Source of the DNA: Marinobacterium stanieri
Lineage (GTDB): Bacteria; Pseudomonadota; Gammaproteobacteria; Pseudomonadales; Balneatricaceae
Assembly (NCBI RefSeq): GCF_900155945.1
Contig: NZ_FTMN01000004.1
Coordinates: forward strand, 248,001 to 312,000
Reading direction: 5' to 3'
DNA: 64,000 bases
Shown here: piece after piece, positions 9,311 through 17,659 of the stretch
Position numbering within the stretch: position 1 is the stretch's first letter
How the letters are laid out: every line of letters begins with the position of its first letter
The notes under the pieces: generated by a model
Database searches by the model: none
What the model saw: only the letters and a program-made list of their open reading frames with translations
What the model was told of the DNA's origin: nothing
Position numbers and translations under genes: made by a program

Positions 9311-9831
9311 TACTGCACTCCTTCCGAGGTCTTGCCGTTACGCTCACACAACAGCTTGATAAACAGAATCAAGGCGGACACCGATACGGTGAGCGCCATC
9401 AAAAAGGCGAGCCAGGCATAGGGGATCTGCAGCACCGCCGTCGTATCCTGGTAGCGCAGTACCTTGAAGGCATGCTCCCAAAGCACCCAGGCGAAGATGC
9501 CGAACGCCAGTACGTTGATGAAGCCAATCACCCAGTACTGCACCGCACGTGCCCGACGCCCCAGCGCCGGGTCGAGGATATCCACGGCAATGTGGCCACC
9601 CTCGGCGGTGATCAGCGGCAATCCCAGAAAGATCACCGCTGCCAGCATCAACTCCGTCACTTCAAAGGCACCGGTTACCGGCGCCGAGAACAGGTAACGC
9701 CCCATCACGTCGACCAGCGTCAACGCCATCATCAGGAACATGACCAGTGCTGCCGACGCGCTGAGTACCGTTTTCAGCAGTGACTCACCGCGTCCCAGCC
9801 AACCCTGTTTCTCTGTGCGAGTTGAGTTCAT
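9310..9831 (-). CDS. dctQ: TRAP transporter small permease subunit, set 2
   Basis: A 173-residue DctQ-type protein with four hydrophobic stretches, including LVMFLMMALTLVDVMGRYLF near residue 30 and LMLAAVIFLGLPLITAEGGH near residue 65. The ALTLVDVMGRYLF and GGHIAVDIL features are typical of the family. It begins 9 bp after the binding-protein gene and ends one base into dctM. It is required with DctM to form the membrane part of the importer. Confidence 0.87.
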   Translation of the reverse strand: MNSTRTEKQGWLGRGESLLKTVLSASAALVMFLMMALTLVDVMGRYLFSAPVTGAFEVTELMLAAVIFLGLPLITAEGGHIAVDILDPALGRRARAVQYWVIGFINVLAFGIFAWVLWEHAFKVLRYQDTTAVLQIPYAWLAFLMALTVSVSALILFIKLLCERNGKTSEGVQ

Positions 9832-9840
9832 TGTTCAACC

Positions 9841-10869
9841 TCAGCGAGTCTGCGCCACATCCTGGCCGTGGCTCATTGTGCGGAAGGCTTCCAGTGCCGC
9901 CTTACCATCAACACCCAGCTGTTCGGCAGTTTCCAGCCATTCAGCTTCCATCGGTGCGCTGGCGTCACGGATCTCGGTCAGGAAGGCCTCGTGCGCCGTG
10001 ACAATGTCATTGCCATTGGCCTGGATAGCTTCCAGCCCCTTGGCATCCTGGGTATCCCACATTTCACCCGCCAGACGGGCAAAGGCTTCACCGGACACGG
10101 ACTCGATCGCCTTCCGGTCTTCTTCAGACAGGTCGGCAAAGCGATCACGGTTCATCACCAGGAAGAAACTGAAGTTGTACAGGCCGCCCGGCACCAGGGT
10201 GGTGTGAGTGGTTTTGTCCTGAATCTTGAATGCCGGTACGGATTCCAGCGGGAACAGGGTGCCATCGGCCACGCCGCTGGAAACCAGCTCATAGGTGCTG
10301 GAAGACGGCTTCTGCAGGGTCACAGCGCCCAGCTCGGTAGCAATATCGTTCATGATGCCGCCACCGACGCGCAGCTTCAGCCCTTCCAGATCACTGGCGG
10401 CATTCACGGTGCGCTTGCTGTTGTGGATATGACCGGGACCGTGGGTAAACAGGCCCAGCAGTTTCACATCCTTATGCTCGCCGGCCGGCTTCAGGTAGTC
10501 GTTGTAGACATTCCAGTAGGCCACGGAGGTGCCCACGGCACTGTCGCCGCCAAAGGGAAATTCAACCATTTTGTAGAGTTTGAAACGGCCCGGGGTATAG
10601 CCGTGTGCGCTGTAGGTGATGTCGGCCTGACCCTCACGGGCGATATCGTAATGCACCTTGGGATGGCCCAGCGCCGAGGGCAGCATGATGATTTTCACAC
10701 GGCCATCGGTGGCTTCTTCAACGTTCTTGATCCAGGGCTTCATCACATCCTTGACCAGCGGATGTCCGGTCGGCAACCAGGACGACATGGTCAGGCGCGT
10801 TTCAGCGCTGGCGGTAGTGGCTAGAAGTGCAACTGTTGCAGTGGCTGCAACACGGAGAATCGTTTTCAT
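9841..10869 (-). CDS. dctP: TRAP substrate-binding protein, set 2
   Basis: A 342-residue periplasmic protein with a clear signal peptide (MKTILRVAATATVALLATT, cut near ASA-ET). It shows the DctP pattern SSWLPTGHPLVKDVMKPW, then SDLEGLKLRVGGGIMNDIA with the arginine expected to bind a carboxylate. It differs strongly from the set 1 binding protein. It is the first gene of the transport block inserted between iacF and the C23O gene, and the 87-bp gap before it holds two hairpins. Probable role: capture of indole-3-acetate or another carboxylated aromatic in the periplasm (inference). Confidence 0.85.
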   Translation of the reverse strand: MKTILRVAATATVALLATTASAETRLTMSSWLPTGHPLVKDVMKPWIKNVEEATDGRVKIIMLPSALGHPKVHYDIAREGQADITYSAHGYTPGRFKLYKMVEFPFGGDSAVGTSVAYWNVYNDYLKPAGEHKDVKLLGLFTHGPGHIHNSKRTVNAASDLEGLKLRVGGGIMNDIATELGAVTLQKPSSSTYELVSSGVADGTLFPLESVPAFKIQDKTTHTTLVPGGLYNFSFFLVMNRDRFADLSEEDRKAIESVSGEAFARLAGEMWDTQDAKGLEAIQANGNDIVTAHEAFLTEIRDASAPMEAEWLETAEQLGVDGKAALEAFRTMSHGQDVAQTR

Positions 10870-10898
10870 TTTTATGGTCTCCCGATTGGGTTTTTATT

Positions 10899-10941
10899 CC
10901 GGTCTAAAGCCGGTTTTACACCCTGACCAAAAGCGTCAGGG
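10899..10941 (-). other. Intercistronic hairpins between iacF and dctP
   Basis: A perfect 7-bp stem (10921-10927 with 10935-10941) and a small CCGG stem (10899-10902 with 10910-10913) lie in the iacF-dctP gap. There is no U-tract, so they look like mRNA stability or processing elements rather than a full terminator. Confidence 0.4.
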
Positions 10942-10956
10942 CGTCAGGTCTTCACA

Positions 10957-11919
10957 TCAAATATCCACAACCAGACGGCTGCTCTTGGCACGCGAGCAAC
11001 AGAGTGCAATCTGGTCGTTATCCTCTTTCTCCTCGTCGGTCAGGAAATGGTCACGATGGTCCGGAGTACCCTCGCTCACATCACAAATGCAGGTGCCGCA
11101 CACGCCCTCTTCACAGGACATCTGGACCCTCACACCCGCAGCCTTAAGGGCTGCAGCAATGCTTTCATTGGGGCCAACCTGCACGGTGACATCACTGGTT
11201 TCGGCATAGACTTCAAACGCCTCGCCGCTGATATCCACCTCGGCATTGAAGTACTCGAAATGAATCTGCGAATCCGGCAGGCCTGCGGCCTTGCCCTGCT
11301 CGATCACCCAGTCCATGAAACCGCTGGGACCACAGACATAGAGGTGCGTGCCCGGGCGTGCTGCTGCCAGCGCTTTCGGATCAATGCGACTGGCTTCACC
11401 GGCATCGTCAAAGTGCAGTGTCAGGCTGTCACCAAACTCGCGTTCCAGTTCTTCCAGAAATGCGGCCTTGCTCTGGCTACGGCTGCAGTAGTGCAGCTCG
11501 AACGACTTGCCGGCAGCCTTGAGGGCATAGGCCATGGCGATCATCGGCGTAATACCGATACCGCCGCCGATCAGCAGGCTATGTTCGGCATCCATGGCCA
11601 GCGGAAAGTGGTTGCGCGGCGCGCTGATCTGAACCTCGGCACCCGCTTTCAGTTCGGCGTGGATCTGGCGCGAACCACCACGTGAATCTGGATCGTTGAG
11701 GATGCCCAGACGGTAGGACGTTGCGCCCGGCGCATTGCTCAGCGAGTACTGGCGAATCAGCTCGGGGCCAACCACCACGTCAATGTGAGCACCGGCCTCA
11801 AATACCGGCAGCGCACTGCCATCGGCAGCCGCCAGCTCAAACACCGCAATGTCATCGGTGTGATCATCACGACGGGTCACCGTCGCCTGGATAAGTGTGT
11901 TATCGATGTTCGTGGTCAT
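10957..11919 (-). CDS. iacF: IacF, dioxygenase reductase with C-terminal 2Fe-2S domain
   Basis: A 320-residue phthalate-dioxygenase-reductase type protein. The FMN-binding part has RQYSLSNAP near residue 65, the NAD part has LLIGGGIGITPMIAMAYAL near residue 120 and LYVCGPSGFMDW, and the C-terminal plant-type ferredoxin domain has CEEGVCGTC plus a later CC pair for the 2Fe-2S cluster. It passes electrons from NADH to the Rieske oxygenase IacCD. The start at 11919 follows a GAGG site and lies 10 bp after the iacE stop; the longer open frame would begin inside iacE. Confidence 0.88.
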   Translation of the reverse strand: MTTNIDNTLIQATVTRRDDHTDDIAVFELAAADGSALPVFEAGAHIDVVVGPELIRQYSLSNAPGATSYRLGILNDPDSRGGSRQIHAELKAGAEVQISAPRNHFPLAMDAEHSLLIGGGIGITPMIAMAYALKAAGKSFELHYCSRSQSKAAFLEELEREFGDSLTLHFDDAGEASRIDPKALAAARPGTHLYVCGPSGFMDWVIEQGKAAGLPDSQIHFEYFNAEVDISGEAFEVYAETSDVTVQVGPNESIAAALKAAGVRVQMSCEEGVCGTCICDVSEGTPDHRDHFLTDEEKEDNDQIALCCSRAKSSRLVVDI

Positions 11920-11929
11920 AGTCTTTGCC

Positions 11930-12685
11930 TCAGCGCATGAACAAGCCGCCGTTGATGTCCCAGGTGGTGCCCGTTGCAAACGCCGCTTCCGGCTTCGCCA
12001 GTTGCACCACCATGTCGCCGATAAAATCGGCATCGCCCAGCTGGCCCACGGGGATGGCACCCAGCAGAGTGGGCAGGCGCTCTTCCGGCACCAGCGCTTT
12101 CACCATGGGGGAGTCGATTGGGCCCGGCGCGATTGCATTGACGGTAACGCCCTGTGCAGCAAGCTCCTTGGCAAACACTTTGGTCAGCGTCAGGATGCCG
12201 CCCTTGGATGCGGCATAGTGCGCACCGGTAGAGGTACCGCCGTTCTGGCCAGCCAAAGAGGACATGTTGATAATGCGGCCATACCCCTGGTCGGCCATGT
12301 AGCGGCCCATCACCTGACAGCCCAAAAAGGTGCCGCCCAGGTTGATATTGACGATGTCGTTGAACTCATCGGCCGAGATCTCCATCACCGGGGTCGCTCG
12401 GGTCACGGCAGCATTGTTCACCAGCACGTGCAGGGCACCCCAGCGTTCCAGCACCTGCGTCAGCGCGGCTTCAAAGTCGGCCTGTTCGGCCACATTCAAG
12501 CGCACCGCCATAGCGGTTTCGCCGCTTCCATCCAGCGCTGTTGCCGCCTGCTGCGCGGCATCCAGATTGATATCACTGAGCACCACACGGTAGCCGGCGT
12601 CATGCAGACGCGCGGCAATGTGGTGGCCCAGGCCCTGAGCGGCACCGGTGACCAGCGCCACCTGAGACTGTGCAGATGTGGACAT
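11930..12685 (-). CDS. iacE: IacE, short-chain dehydrogenase
   Basis: A 251-residue classical SDR. The NAD(P)-binding motif TGAAQGLG is at residues 14-21, the structural NNAA near residue 90, and the catalytic Ser-Tyr-Lys set is in NMSSLAGQ and HYAASKGG. IacE is proposed to oxidise or reduce an early hydroxylated or oxo-indole intermediate of IAA breakdown; its exact step is not firmly known. It sits 11 bp after iacD and 10 bp before iacF, inside the conserved iacCDEF block, which supports the assignment. Confidence 0.85.
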   Translation of the reverse strand: MSTSAQSQVALVTGAAQGLGHHIAARLHDAGYRVVLSDINLDAAQQAATALDGSGETAMAVRLNVAEQADFEAALTQVLERWGALHVLVNNAAVTRATPVMEISADEFNDIVNINLGGTFLGCQVMGRYMADQGYGRIINMSSLAGQNGGTSTGAHYAASKGGILTLTKVFAKELAAQGVTVNAIAPGPIDSPMVKALVPEERLPTLLGAIPVGQLGDADFIGDMVVQLAKPEAAFATGTTWDINGGLFMR

Positions 12686-12696
12686 GGGCGACCTCC

Positions 12697-13182
12697 TCAG
12701 AAGATGAAGCTGACAGTGCGCAGGAAGCTGTCGGCGTGCATCAGCCGCACCACCTTACGGGCCAGACGGAAGCCATCTGCTGAAGGCTGCAACTGGTACT
12801 CCACATCCGCCGGATAGGTCACCAGCTTGCCGTGGCGCATTTCGTTCAGCGTCATGGCACAACGGGCAATGACCAGATCCTCACCGGCTTCCAGCACGCG
12901 TACCCGGGAGATCATGCGTACGGTGTTGCCGGTGGCGTTGGCGGACACGGACTCACCGTCTTCCAGACGGGCCACACGCATGCGGCGCATGTCAGCATCG
13001 TCCAGCGCCAGGTTGAGGGTGTCTTCGTAGTTGTCATCCGCGGCGAACTCGGCCGGCACGATATACAGGCCATCGTCGCTCCACAGCTGCAGCCACTCCT
13101 GGTAGCCCTTGTGATCGAGAAGATCGGCTTCCTGCCAGATGAAGGCGGTGACGTCATTCAGCACTTGGGTATTAACAGTCAT
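12697..13182 (-). CDS. iacD: IacD, Rieske dioxygenase small (beta) subunit
   Basis: A 161-residue ring-hydroxylating dioxygenase beta subunit with the usual pattern: a helical start with FIWQEADLLDHKGYQEWL, then DDGLYIVPAE, the Arg-rich segment DMRRMRVARLEDG and the strand VRMISRVRVLE. It has a structural role in the alpha3beta3 oxygenase. The start at 13182 is 2 bp after the iacC stop and has a GAGGAG site; the longer open frame overlaps iacC. The partner is IacC. Confidence 0.88.
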   Translation of the reverse strand: MTVNTQVLNDVTAFIWQEADLLDHKGYQEWLQLWSDDGLYIVPAEFAADDNYEDTLNLALDDADMRRMRVARLEDGESVSANATGNTVRMISRVRVLEAGEDLVIARCAMTLNEMRHGKLVTYPADVEYQLQPSADGFRLARKVVRLMHADSFLRTVSFIF

Positions 13183-13184
13183 GA

Positions 13185-14474
13185 TTACTTCTCCTCGCCC
13201 GCGGCCATCATTTTCTGGTACTGACGGTAGGCACCGCGCATGCCTGTTTCGGAACAAACCGCGCCAGCCACATTGCCGTCTTTGGATTCGTGCAGGTTGT
13301 TCAGGCCACGGTTGACCAGAATCCAGCCGTCCTGACCGGACTGGGCACCCTTGTGCACACGCTCCCAGGCTTCGCCGTCATCCGGCGTACCGAAGCCCAT
13401 CGGGCCCTGGAAATGTTCATGCAGACGCATGCGCTTGCGGTTGAACGGCGCCGGAGCACCTTCACCGCCCAGTGCCACGTGCTGGATCTCGGTTTCGCCA
13501 ACGCTGACCGGTCGCAGGACACGAAAGAACGCCATGGAGCAGGACACGTTCGGGAACAGGTTGAGGTTGAAGCCGGTGCCATGTGCCGCGCGGACCAGTT
13601 TCTTCACTTCGTCTTCGGGTTTGCCTTCGGCACGCAGCTCTTCGGCCAGCTTTTCGAAACGCGCCGGAATCGGCTGATCCAGGTCTGCTTCCAGATCCAC
13701 CAGCTCGGGGATCATGACCATCACGCTGTGACCGTTACCCAGGTCTTCAACAAAACCATCGCCGTGCAGGAAGTCGAAAATATCTGCCGTGGCATCATCC
13801 AGAGAGGTCACGAAGGACTTGTGGATAATCGGGAAGTGGTAGGCGTCGGTGGTGTTTTCCAGCTGGATTTTCCAGTTACCCGGGAAGTTGAAACGGTGCT
13901 CACCCAGCACTTTCAGCGGATAGCCACCGCCCTGCTTCATGAACAGATCGATCCACTTTTTGGCGCCGCCCAGAAAGTCTTCCAGTGATTCGATATCGTC
14001 ACGGTAGGTCGCGAAAACCAGGCCCTGATAGGTTTCCACGCGCAGGCTTTCCAGCGGGAAGTCCTTCTTGTCGAAGACGCCTTCGTACTCTTCCGGCTTG
14101 GGCAGTGCACGCAGGGCACCGTCCAGGCCATAGCCCCAGCCATGATAGGGGCAGGTAAAGCTCTTGGTTTTACCCTTTCGGCCTTCACATACAGTGGCAC
14201 CACGGTGACGGCAGCGATTCTGCAGTACATGCAGGTTCATCTTGCGGTCACGGCTCAGAATGACCGGCTGACGACCGATCCAGGCAGTCTTGTAACAGCC
14301 GGCCTCAGGTACTTCACTTTCATGACCCACATAAACCCAGGTGTTGTTGAACACCTTATCCAGCTCTTCTTCAAAGATTTCCGGATCGGAGTAGAGGGAC
14401 TTGTGTACACGCCCCTCTTCTACCATTTCAGCCGCTTTCAGGCTGACGTTCTGCATTTCGATCAGTTCACTCAT
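13185..14474 (-). CDS. iacC: IacC, Rieske dioxygenase large (alpha) subunit
   Basis: A 429-residue oxygenase alpha subunit. The Rieske ligands are Cys88-x-His90 (NRCRHRGATVC) and Cys108-xx-His111 (TCPYHGWGYG). The mononuclear iron site is carried by TDAYHFPIIHKSF near residue 205 and a late Asp. With IacD and the reductase IacF it is thought to act on dioxindole-3-acetate on the way to catechol. The start is uncertain: ATGs also occur at 14495 and 14522; I favour 14474, which has an AGAG site and avoids a long unstructured leader. It is distinct from the AntA and BenA proteins in this window. Confidence 0.9.
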   Translation of the reverse strand: MSELIEMQNVSLKAAEMVEEGRVHKSLYSDPEIFEEELDKVFNNTWVYVGHESEVPEAGCYKTAWIGRQPVILSRDRKMNLHVLQNRCRHRGATVCEGRKGKTKSFTCPYHGWGYGLDGALRALPKPEEYEGVFDKKDFPLESLRVETYQGLVFATYRDDIESLEDFLGGAKKWIDLFMKQGGGYPLKVLGEHRFNFPGNWKIQLENTTDAYHFPIIHKSFVTSLDDATADIFDFLHGDGFVEDLGNGHSVMVMIPELVDLEADLDQPIPARFEKLAEELRAEGKPEDEVKKLVRAAHGTGFNLNLFPNVSCSMAFFRVLRPVSVGETEIQHVALGGEGAPAPFNRKRMRLHEHFQGPMGFGTPDDGEAWERVHKGAQSGQDGWILVNRGLNNLHESKDGNVAGAVCSETGMRGAYRQYQKMMAAGEEK

Positions 14475-14527
14475 GGTCTTGCTCTCTTTATTCATGACCG
14501 GCTGGCTCTGGTTGGCCGCCATGTCTC

Positions 14528-15049
14528 TTATTCTTCTTCGGGTACCGGCAGCGGCTGCGGGTTGTCCCAGGGAGTCTGTACCGGACGGTTGAAACGGCTG
14601 GTGGTACAGAAATGGGCGATCTTCCAGCGCCCGCCTTCCCGGCGAAATTGCACATTCAGCAGCGCACTGCTTAGCTGGGAGCGGCCATCGGCAAAGGTGG
14701 CGGTCTGCAGCAATACCCAGGTACCTTCGGCTTCTGATTCGCTGCGCACCTCAACCTTTTCCGAGGTGAGAAAGTGCACGTTCAGGGCGAAATGCGCCGG
14801 CGGCTGGGTGTACTTGTCGAACATGGCGCGGATGGCTTCACGCCCCTCGCGACGTCCAAAAGTGGCGGCGTAGCGCTTGCCCTTGCCTTCCCAGATGGCG
14901 TCTTCGGTGAACAGCGCCATCAGCGGGTCAAGGTCGAAGCCTTCATTGAGGTAGTCACACAGCTGCATGTACTCATGCAGGCAGGCGCTCACCTCTTTGG
15001 CAGCCTCAAGGGCATTCACTCGCTGACGCAGCTGTTCCAGTTCGCTCAT
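14528..15049 (-). CDS. iacI: IacI, SnoaL/NTF2-like protein
   Basis: A 173-residue protein with the cone-shaped NTF2-like fold pattern (SACLHEYMQLCDYLNEGFD near residue 25, LMALFTEDAIWEGKGKRY, and a basic strand VQFRREGGRWKIAHF near residue 135). SnoaL-like and dioxygenase beta-like proteins share this fold. IacI is a conserved member of IAA clusters, found between iacB and iacC as here. Its biochemical role is unclear. The start at 15049 follows a GAGG site and lies just after the iacB stop. Confidence 0.8.
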   Translation of the reverse strand: MSELEQLRQRVNALEAAKEVSACLHEYMQLCDYLNEGFDLDPLMALFTEDAIWEGKGKRYAATFGRREGREAIRAMFDKYTQPPAHFALNVHFLTSEKVEVRSESEAEGTWVLLQTATFADGRSQLSSALLNVQFRREGGRWKIAHFCTTSRFNRPVQTPWDNPQPLPVPEEE

Positions 15050-15059
15050 CACTTGACCC

Positions 15060-15422
15060 TCAGGCACGCTGAACGATCAGTTCACGGCCGATACGCGCTT
15101 CTACCTTGGCGTAGCGCCACAGTTTGTAGGGGCCGGCACCGACTTCAGTGGAGCGGAACAGGTTGCAGCAGGCGCAAACGGTGTCGTAATCCTTCACATC
15201 CGCCAGCAGGTAAGTCGTCCAGGGGTAGCCGTTGGACGGACCGACCATGCTCTGGTCGTCATCCATATTGCCGATCACTTCAACCCCTTCCATATCGTGG
15301 ATACCGTTCCACATCTCGCCGAATGCAGCCCAGACATCGAGTTGCTCATCACGGGGGGCATCCATGAAGTTCTGGTTGATGCCCATGCAGAAAAGGACGC
15401 GCAAAGGTTTGTTATCACTCAT
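15060..15422 (-). CDS. iacB: IacB, small conserved protein of IAA degradation
   Basis: A 120-residue cytoplasmic protein with no signal peptide. It contains a first strand RVLFCMGINQNFM and the segments GYPWTTYLLADVKDYD and GPYKLWRYAKVEARIG, consistent with an EthD-like or dimeric ferredoxin-like alpha/beta fold. IacB sits beside the oxygenase IacA in known iac clusters and is thought to assist the early steps; no catalytic residues can be assigned. It is 25 bp downstream of iacA and 10 bp upstream of iacI. Confidence 0.8.
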   Translation of the reverse strand: MSDNKPLRVLFCMGINQNFMDAPRDEQLDVWAAFGEMWNGIHDMEGVEVIGNMDDDQSMVGPSNGYPWTTYLLADVKDYDTVCACCNLFRSTEVGAGPYKLWRYAKVEARIGRELIVQRA

Positions 15423-15447
15423 GGTGTGTCTCCTGGATCTGAATCAG

Positions 15448-16611
15448 TTAGAGGTAGCCCGGCAGCGGGTCATGACCAAAGAACATGGCGCCGGCATTTT
15501 TCAGGGTGATCGCCCCCATGAAGGCGTGCTGAGTCGCCATCATGGAGTCACGCAAAATGCGCGACAGCGGATGATCGTTGTAGGTGCTGGTCATACCCGC
15601 GACCTGATAAGCGGTGCGGATCGCATCGGCACATTCGTGTGCCAGATTGGTCGTGGCCAGGCGCACCAGGTTGATCTGGTCGCGGCTGGGCTTGCCGCCG
15701 TCCTGAATGCTGTTCCAGGCATCTTCGGTGGCTTCGTAGAAGAAGGCGCGGGAGGCGCGGACCTTGGCTTCGGCCTTGGCGATCTCGATCTGGACGTATT
15801 CACGCTCACCCAGATTGGGGGCACCGGTCACGGATTTTCGGCCAGCTGCCATACCCTGAACGACATCCAGTGCTTCGCGGGCCAGGCCTGCGGTGGTCAC
15901 GGACAGCACCTGTGCTGCAAAGGCCAGGGAGGGGTAGCGGAAAAAGTCGGACTCGATACTGGGTTTGCCGCCGCGGACGAAGGTCCACTCTTCCGGCACA
16001 AACACCTCTTCCACAACCAGATCGTGGGAGCCGGTACCGACCATGCCGATCACATCCCAGTTCGGCTTAATACTCACCTGGTCGGCGGGCATTACCGCCA
16101 TGCGCGGCAGGGGCTCATCACCGTCGGGCATGATGCCGACACCAATCAGGGAGGCCCCCATGCAACCACTGCCGAATTTCCAGGTGCCGTTGACGATAAA
16201 ACCGCCATCGACCTTGCGGGCAGGCTGAGTCGGGAAGATACCGCCGGCAAAGACCACATTGGGTGTCTCGGACCAGACCTTATCGACGGTTGCCGCCGGC
16301 AGGGCTGACAGGTAGGCGGGGTTCATGCCGAAGCTGGCAACCCAACCTGCGGAGCCATCCGCCGCTGCCATCGCCTCGACCATCTGCAGGAATTCCACCG
16401 GGCTGCGCTCGTCACCGCCCAGCGCCTTGGGGACCATCGCCCGGTACACACCGATGTCCTTGAAGGATTCGATGATGTCCTGGGAGATATATTTCTGGTC
16501 TTCAAACTCCTGTCGGCGCGTACGCACCTCGTCCAGCAGGGCGTCGAATACGGTCTCTCCGCCCCAGAGAGATTTGTCGATCTGATAACCAGGCATGTCG
16601 CTCGGCTCCAT
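15448..16611 (-). CDS. iacA: IacA, flavin-dependent indole-3-acetate monooxygenase
   Basis: A 387-residue acyl-CoA-dehydrogenase-fold oxygenase of the group D flavin monooxygenases (HsaA, 4-hydroxyphenylacetate hydroxylase C2, IacA). Family features are the helical N-terminus, MVEAMAAADGSAGWVASF near residue 80, GTWKFGSGCMGA near residue 140 and the C-terminal helices with RILRDSMMATQHAF. It would hydroxylate IAA with reduced flavin supplied by IacG (6076). It is the first gene of the operon, divergent from iacR. The start is at 16611, 10 nt after an AACAATAA motif; an ATG at 16596 with a GGAG site is an alternative. Confidence 0.88.
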   Translation of the reverse strand: MEPSDMPGYQIDKSLWGGETVFDALLDEVRTRRQEFEDQKYISQDIIESFKDIGVYRAMVPKALGGDERSPVEFLQMVEAMAAADGSAGWVASFGMNPAYLSALPAATVDKVWSETPNVVFAGGIFPTQPARKVDGGFIVNGTWKFGSGCMGASLIGVGIMPDGDEPLPRMAVMPADQVSIKPNWDVIGMVGTGSHDLVVEEVFVPEEWTFVRGGKPSIESDFFRYPSLAFAAQVLSVTTAGLAREALDVVQGMAAGRKSVTGAPNLGEREYVQIEIAKAEAKVRASRAFFYEATEDAWNSIQDGGKPSRDQINLVRLATTNLAHECADAIRTAYQVAGMTSTYNDHPLSRILRDSMMATQHAFMGAITLKNAGAMFFGHDPLPGYL

Positions 16612-16621
16612 CTTGTTGTCT

Positions 16622-16629
16622 TTATTGTT
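16622..16629 (-). promoter_or_regulatory. AAnAAnAA motif before iacA
   Basis: AACAATAA on the minus strand, ending 10 nt before the iacA start codon and followed by GACAACAAG. A match to the Crc/Hfq target AAnAAnAA at the head of the iac operon. Confidence 0.45.
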
Positions 16630-16807
16630 TTGGGCGCTGAGTGGAAGCGCCTCTGACCTGCTGCACAACTTTTTCCGTGCTTCAAAGGTCCGTTACGGCT
16701 ATGAATCTTGCCTCAAACGCTGGGAAAAGAATTTCACTTATCACTTGAATCGTCAACTAAATATTCAGCGCTTTTTCCATGACCCATATCAGATGGAGCC
16801 GATCTTT

Positions 16808-16820
16808 ATGACCCGGTCAT
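16808..16820. promoter_or_regulatory. Candidate IacR operator palindrome
   Basis: ATGACCCGGTCAT is a perfect inverted repeat with 6-bp arms, roughly 200 bp from iacA and 300 bp from iacR. Its size suits a MarR-family dimer; assignment to IacR is inference. Confidence 0.35.
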
Positions 16821-17115
16821 GAAAATATCAAAAAACGCAAAAACCAATGAAAAACCGAAAAAATGCGCTTAAAATCAGATAAAATAGAGAAAAAATAAAT
16901 AAACACAAAAACCTGAAGTGCACAATAGAACAGATGTAAAGCCCATTTTTGATATTCAAACATCCCATTTTCGTATGGAAAAACAGCATCCAAAACGGTG
17001 CAAAAAACCATAAAACGCACCAAAAAATTCCACCGAAAGCCGTTTGGATATATACTTTCCAGATCAACTATATTGTTAGAACCTGCCAGCACCTTCGCCG
17101 GAGTGCCTTGTTGCA

Positions 17116-17595
17116 ATGAGCCAGAAACGTAAAGCCGACATGTACGACCCCTTGAGCGATGACTTCAAACGCCAGGAGTTCCCGTTCTATTGGGTAGCCC
17201 AATTGAATGCCCTCTACAGCCAGGAGATGGAACGGCTGCTGAAGAAGGTCGACATGGATATTCCGCGCTGGCGTATCACCATGATTCTGCTAGAGCATTC
17301 GGAGCTGAGCATTTCCGAGATCGCCGATCACGCCGTGGCCAAGCTGCCGACCACCACCAAGATTCTCTATCGCATGCGGGATGACGGGCTGGTGCTGCTC
17401 AAAACCTCCCCTGAAGACGGACGAGTGACGCTGGTGTCCCTGACGGACAAGGGGCTGGAACAGCTGGAAGAAGTACGTGAATCGGTCAGTCTGCTGTTTC
17501 GCAAAAGCTTCAAGGGTCTGACATCCGCCCAGATTCACCGAACCAATGTGCTGCTGGCCAAGCTGTACGACAACCTTTCCCAGATATCTGACTAA
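17116..17595 (+). CDS. iacR: IacR, MarR-family regulator
   Basis: A 159-residue MarR-type winged-helix protein. The DNA-binding region is RWRITMILLEHSELSISEI followed by the recognition helix AKLPTTTKILYRMRDDGLV and the wing TSPEDGRVTLVSLTDKG. Flanking helices form the dimer and ligand pocket. IacR proteins repress iac genes until IAA or a metabolite binds. It is divergent from iacA across a 500-bp control region and ends near the convergent DUF1329 gene. The identity rests on family plus position. Confidence 0.85.
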   Translation: MSQKRKADMYDPLSDDFKRQEFPFYWVAQLNALYSQEMERLLKKVDMDIPRWRITMILLEHSELSISEIADHAVAKLPTTTKILYRMRDDGLVLLKTSPEDGRVTLVSLTDKGLEQLEEVRESVSLLFRKSFKGLTSAQIHRTNVLLAKLYDNLSQISD

Positions 17596-17606
17596 CCCCC
17601 CGAACG

Positions 17607-17631
17607 AAAAAGCCCCGGTCAAAACCGGGGC
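17607..17631 (-). terminator. Intrinsic terminator after the DUF1329 gene
   Basis: A perfect 8-bp GC-rich stem (17612-17619 with 17624-17631), followed on the minus strand by TTTTT. It closes the four-gene minus-strand operon and also lies between that operon and convergent iacR. Confidence 0.85.
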
Positions 17632-17659
17632 AAAGAGGGGGGGATGAAAAAGCGCCGGA

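Larger units (their letters stand above)
16612..17115. other. Divergent iacA/iacR control region
   Basis: About 500 bp without a convincing gene, markedly A/T-rich in its right half (16820-17060), between the divergent iacA and iacR starts. It must hold both promoters. It contains the 13-bp palindrome described separately and the AAnAAnAA motif beside iacA. Short open frames here have no ribosome sites and low-complexity translations, so I leave them out. Confidence 0.6.

Noticed and set aside
11919-12060. N-terminal extension of iacF
   Set aside because: The extra 47 residues lie inside iacE in another frame, and the ATG at 11919 has a good ribosome site and matches family length.
13185-14474. 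IacC as a third benzoate/anthranilate-type oxygenase
   Set aside because: It shares only the Rieske and iron motifs with those proteins and lies in a complete iac gene order with its own PDR-type reductase.
16612-17115. Small open frames (for example 16817-17116 minus) in the iacA/iacR gap
   Set aside because: They are low-complexity, Phe/Leu-rich by AT content, lack ribosome sites and overlap the expected promoters.
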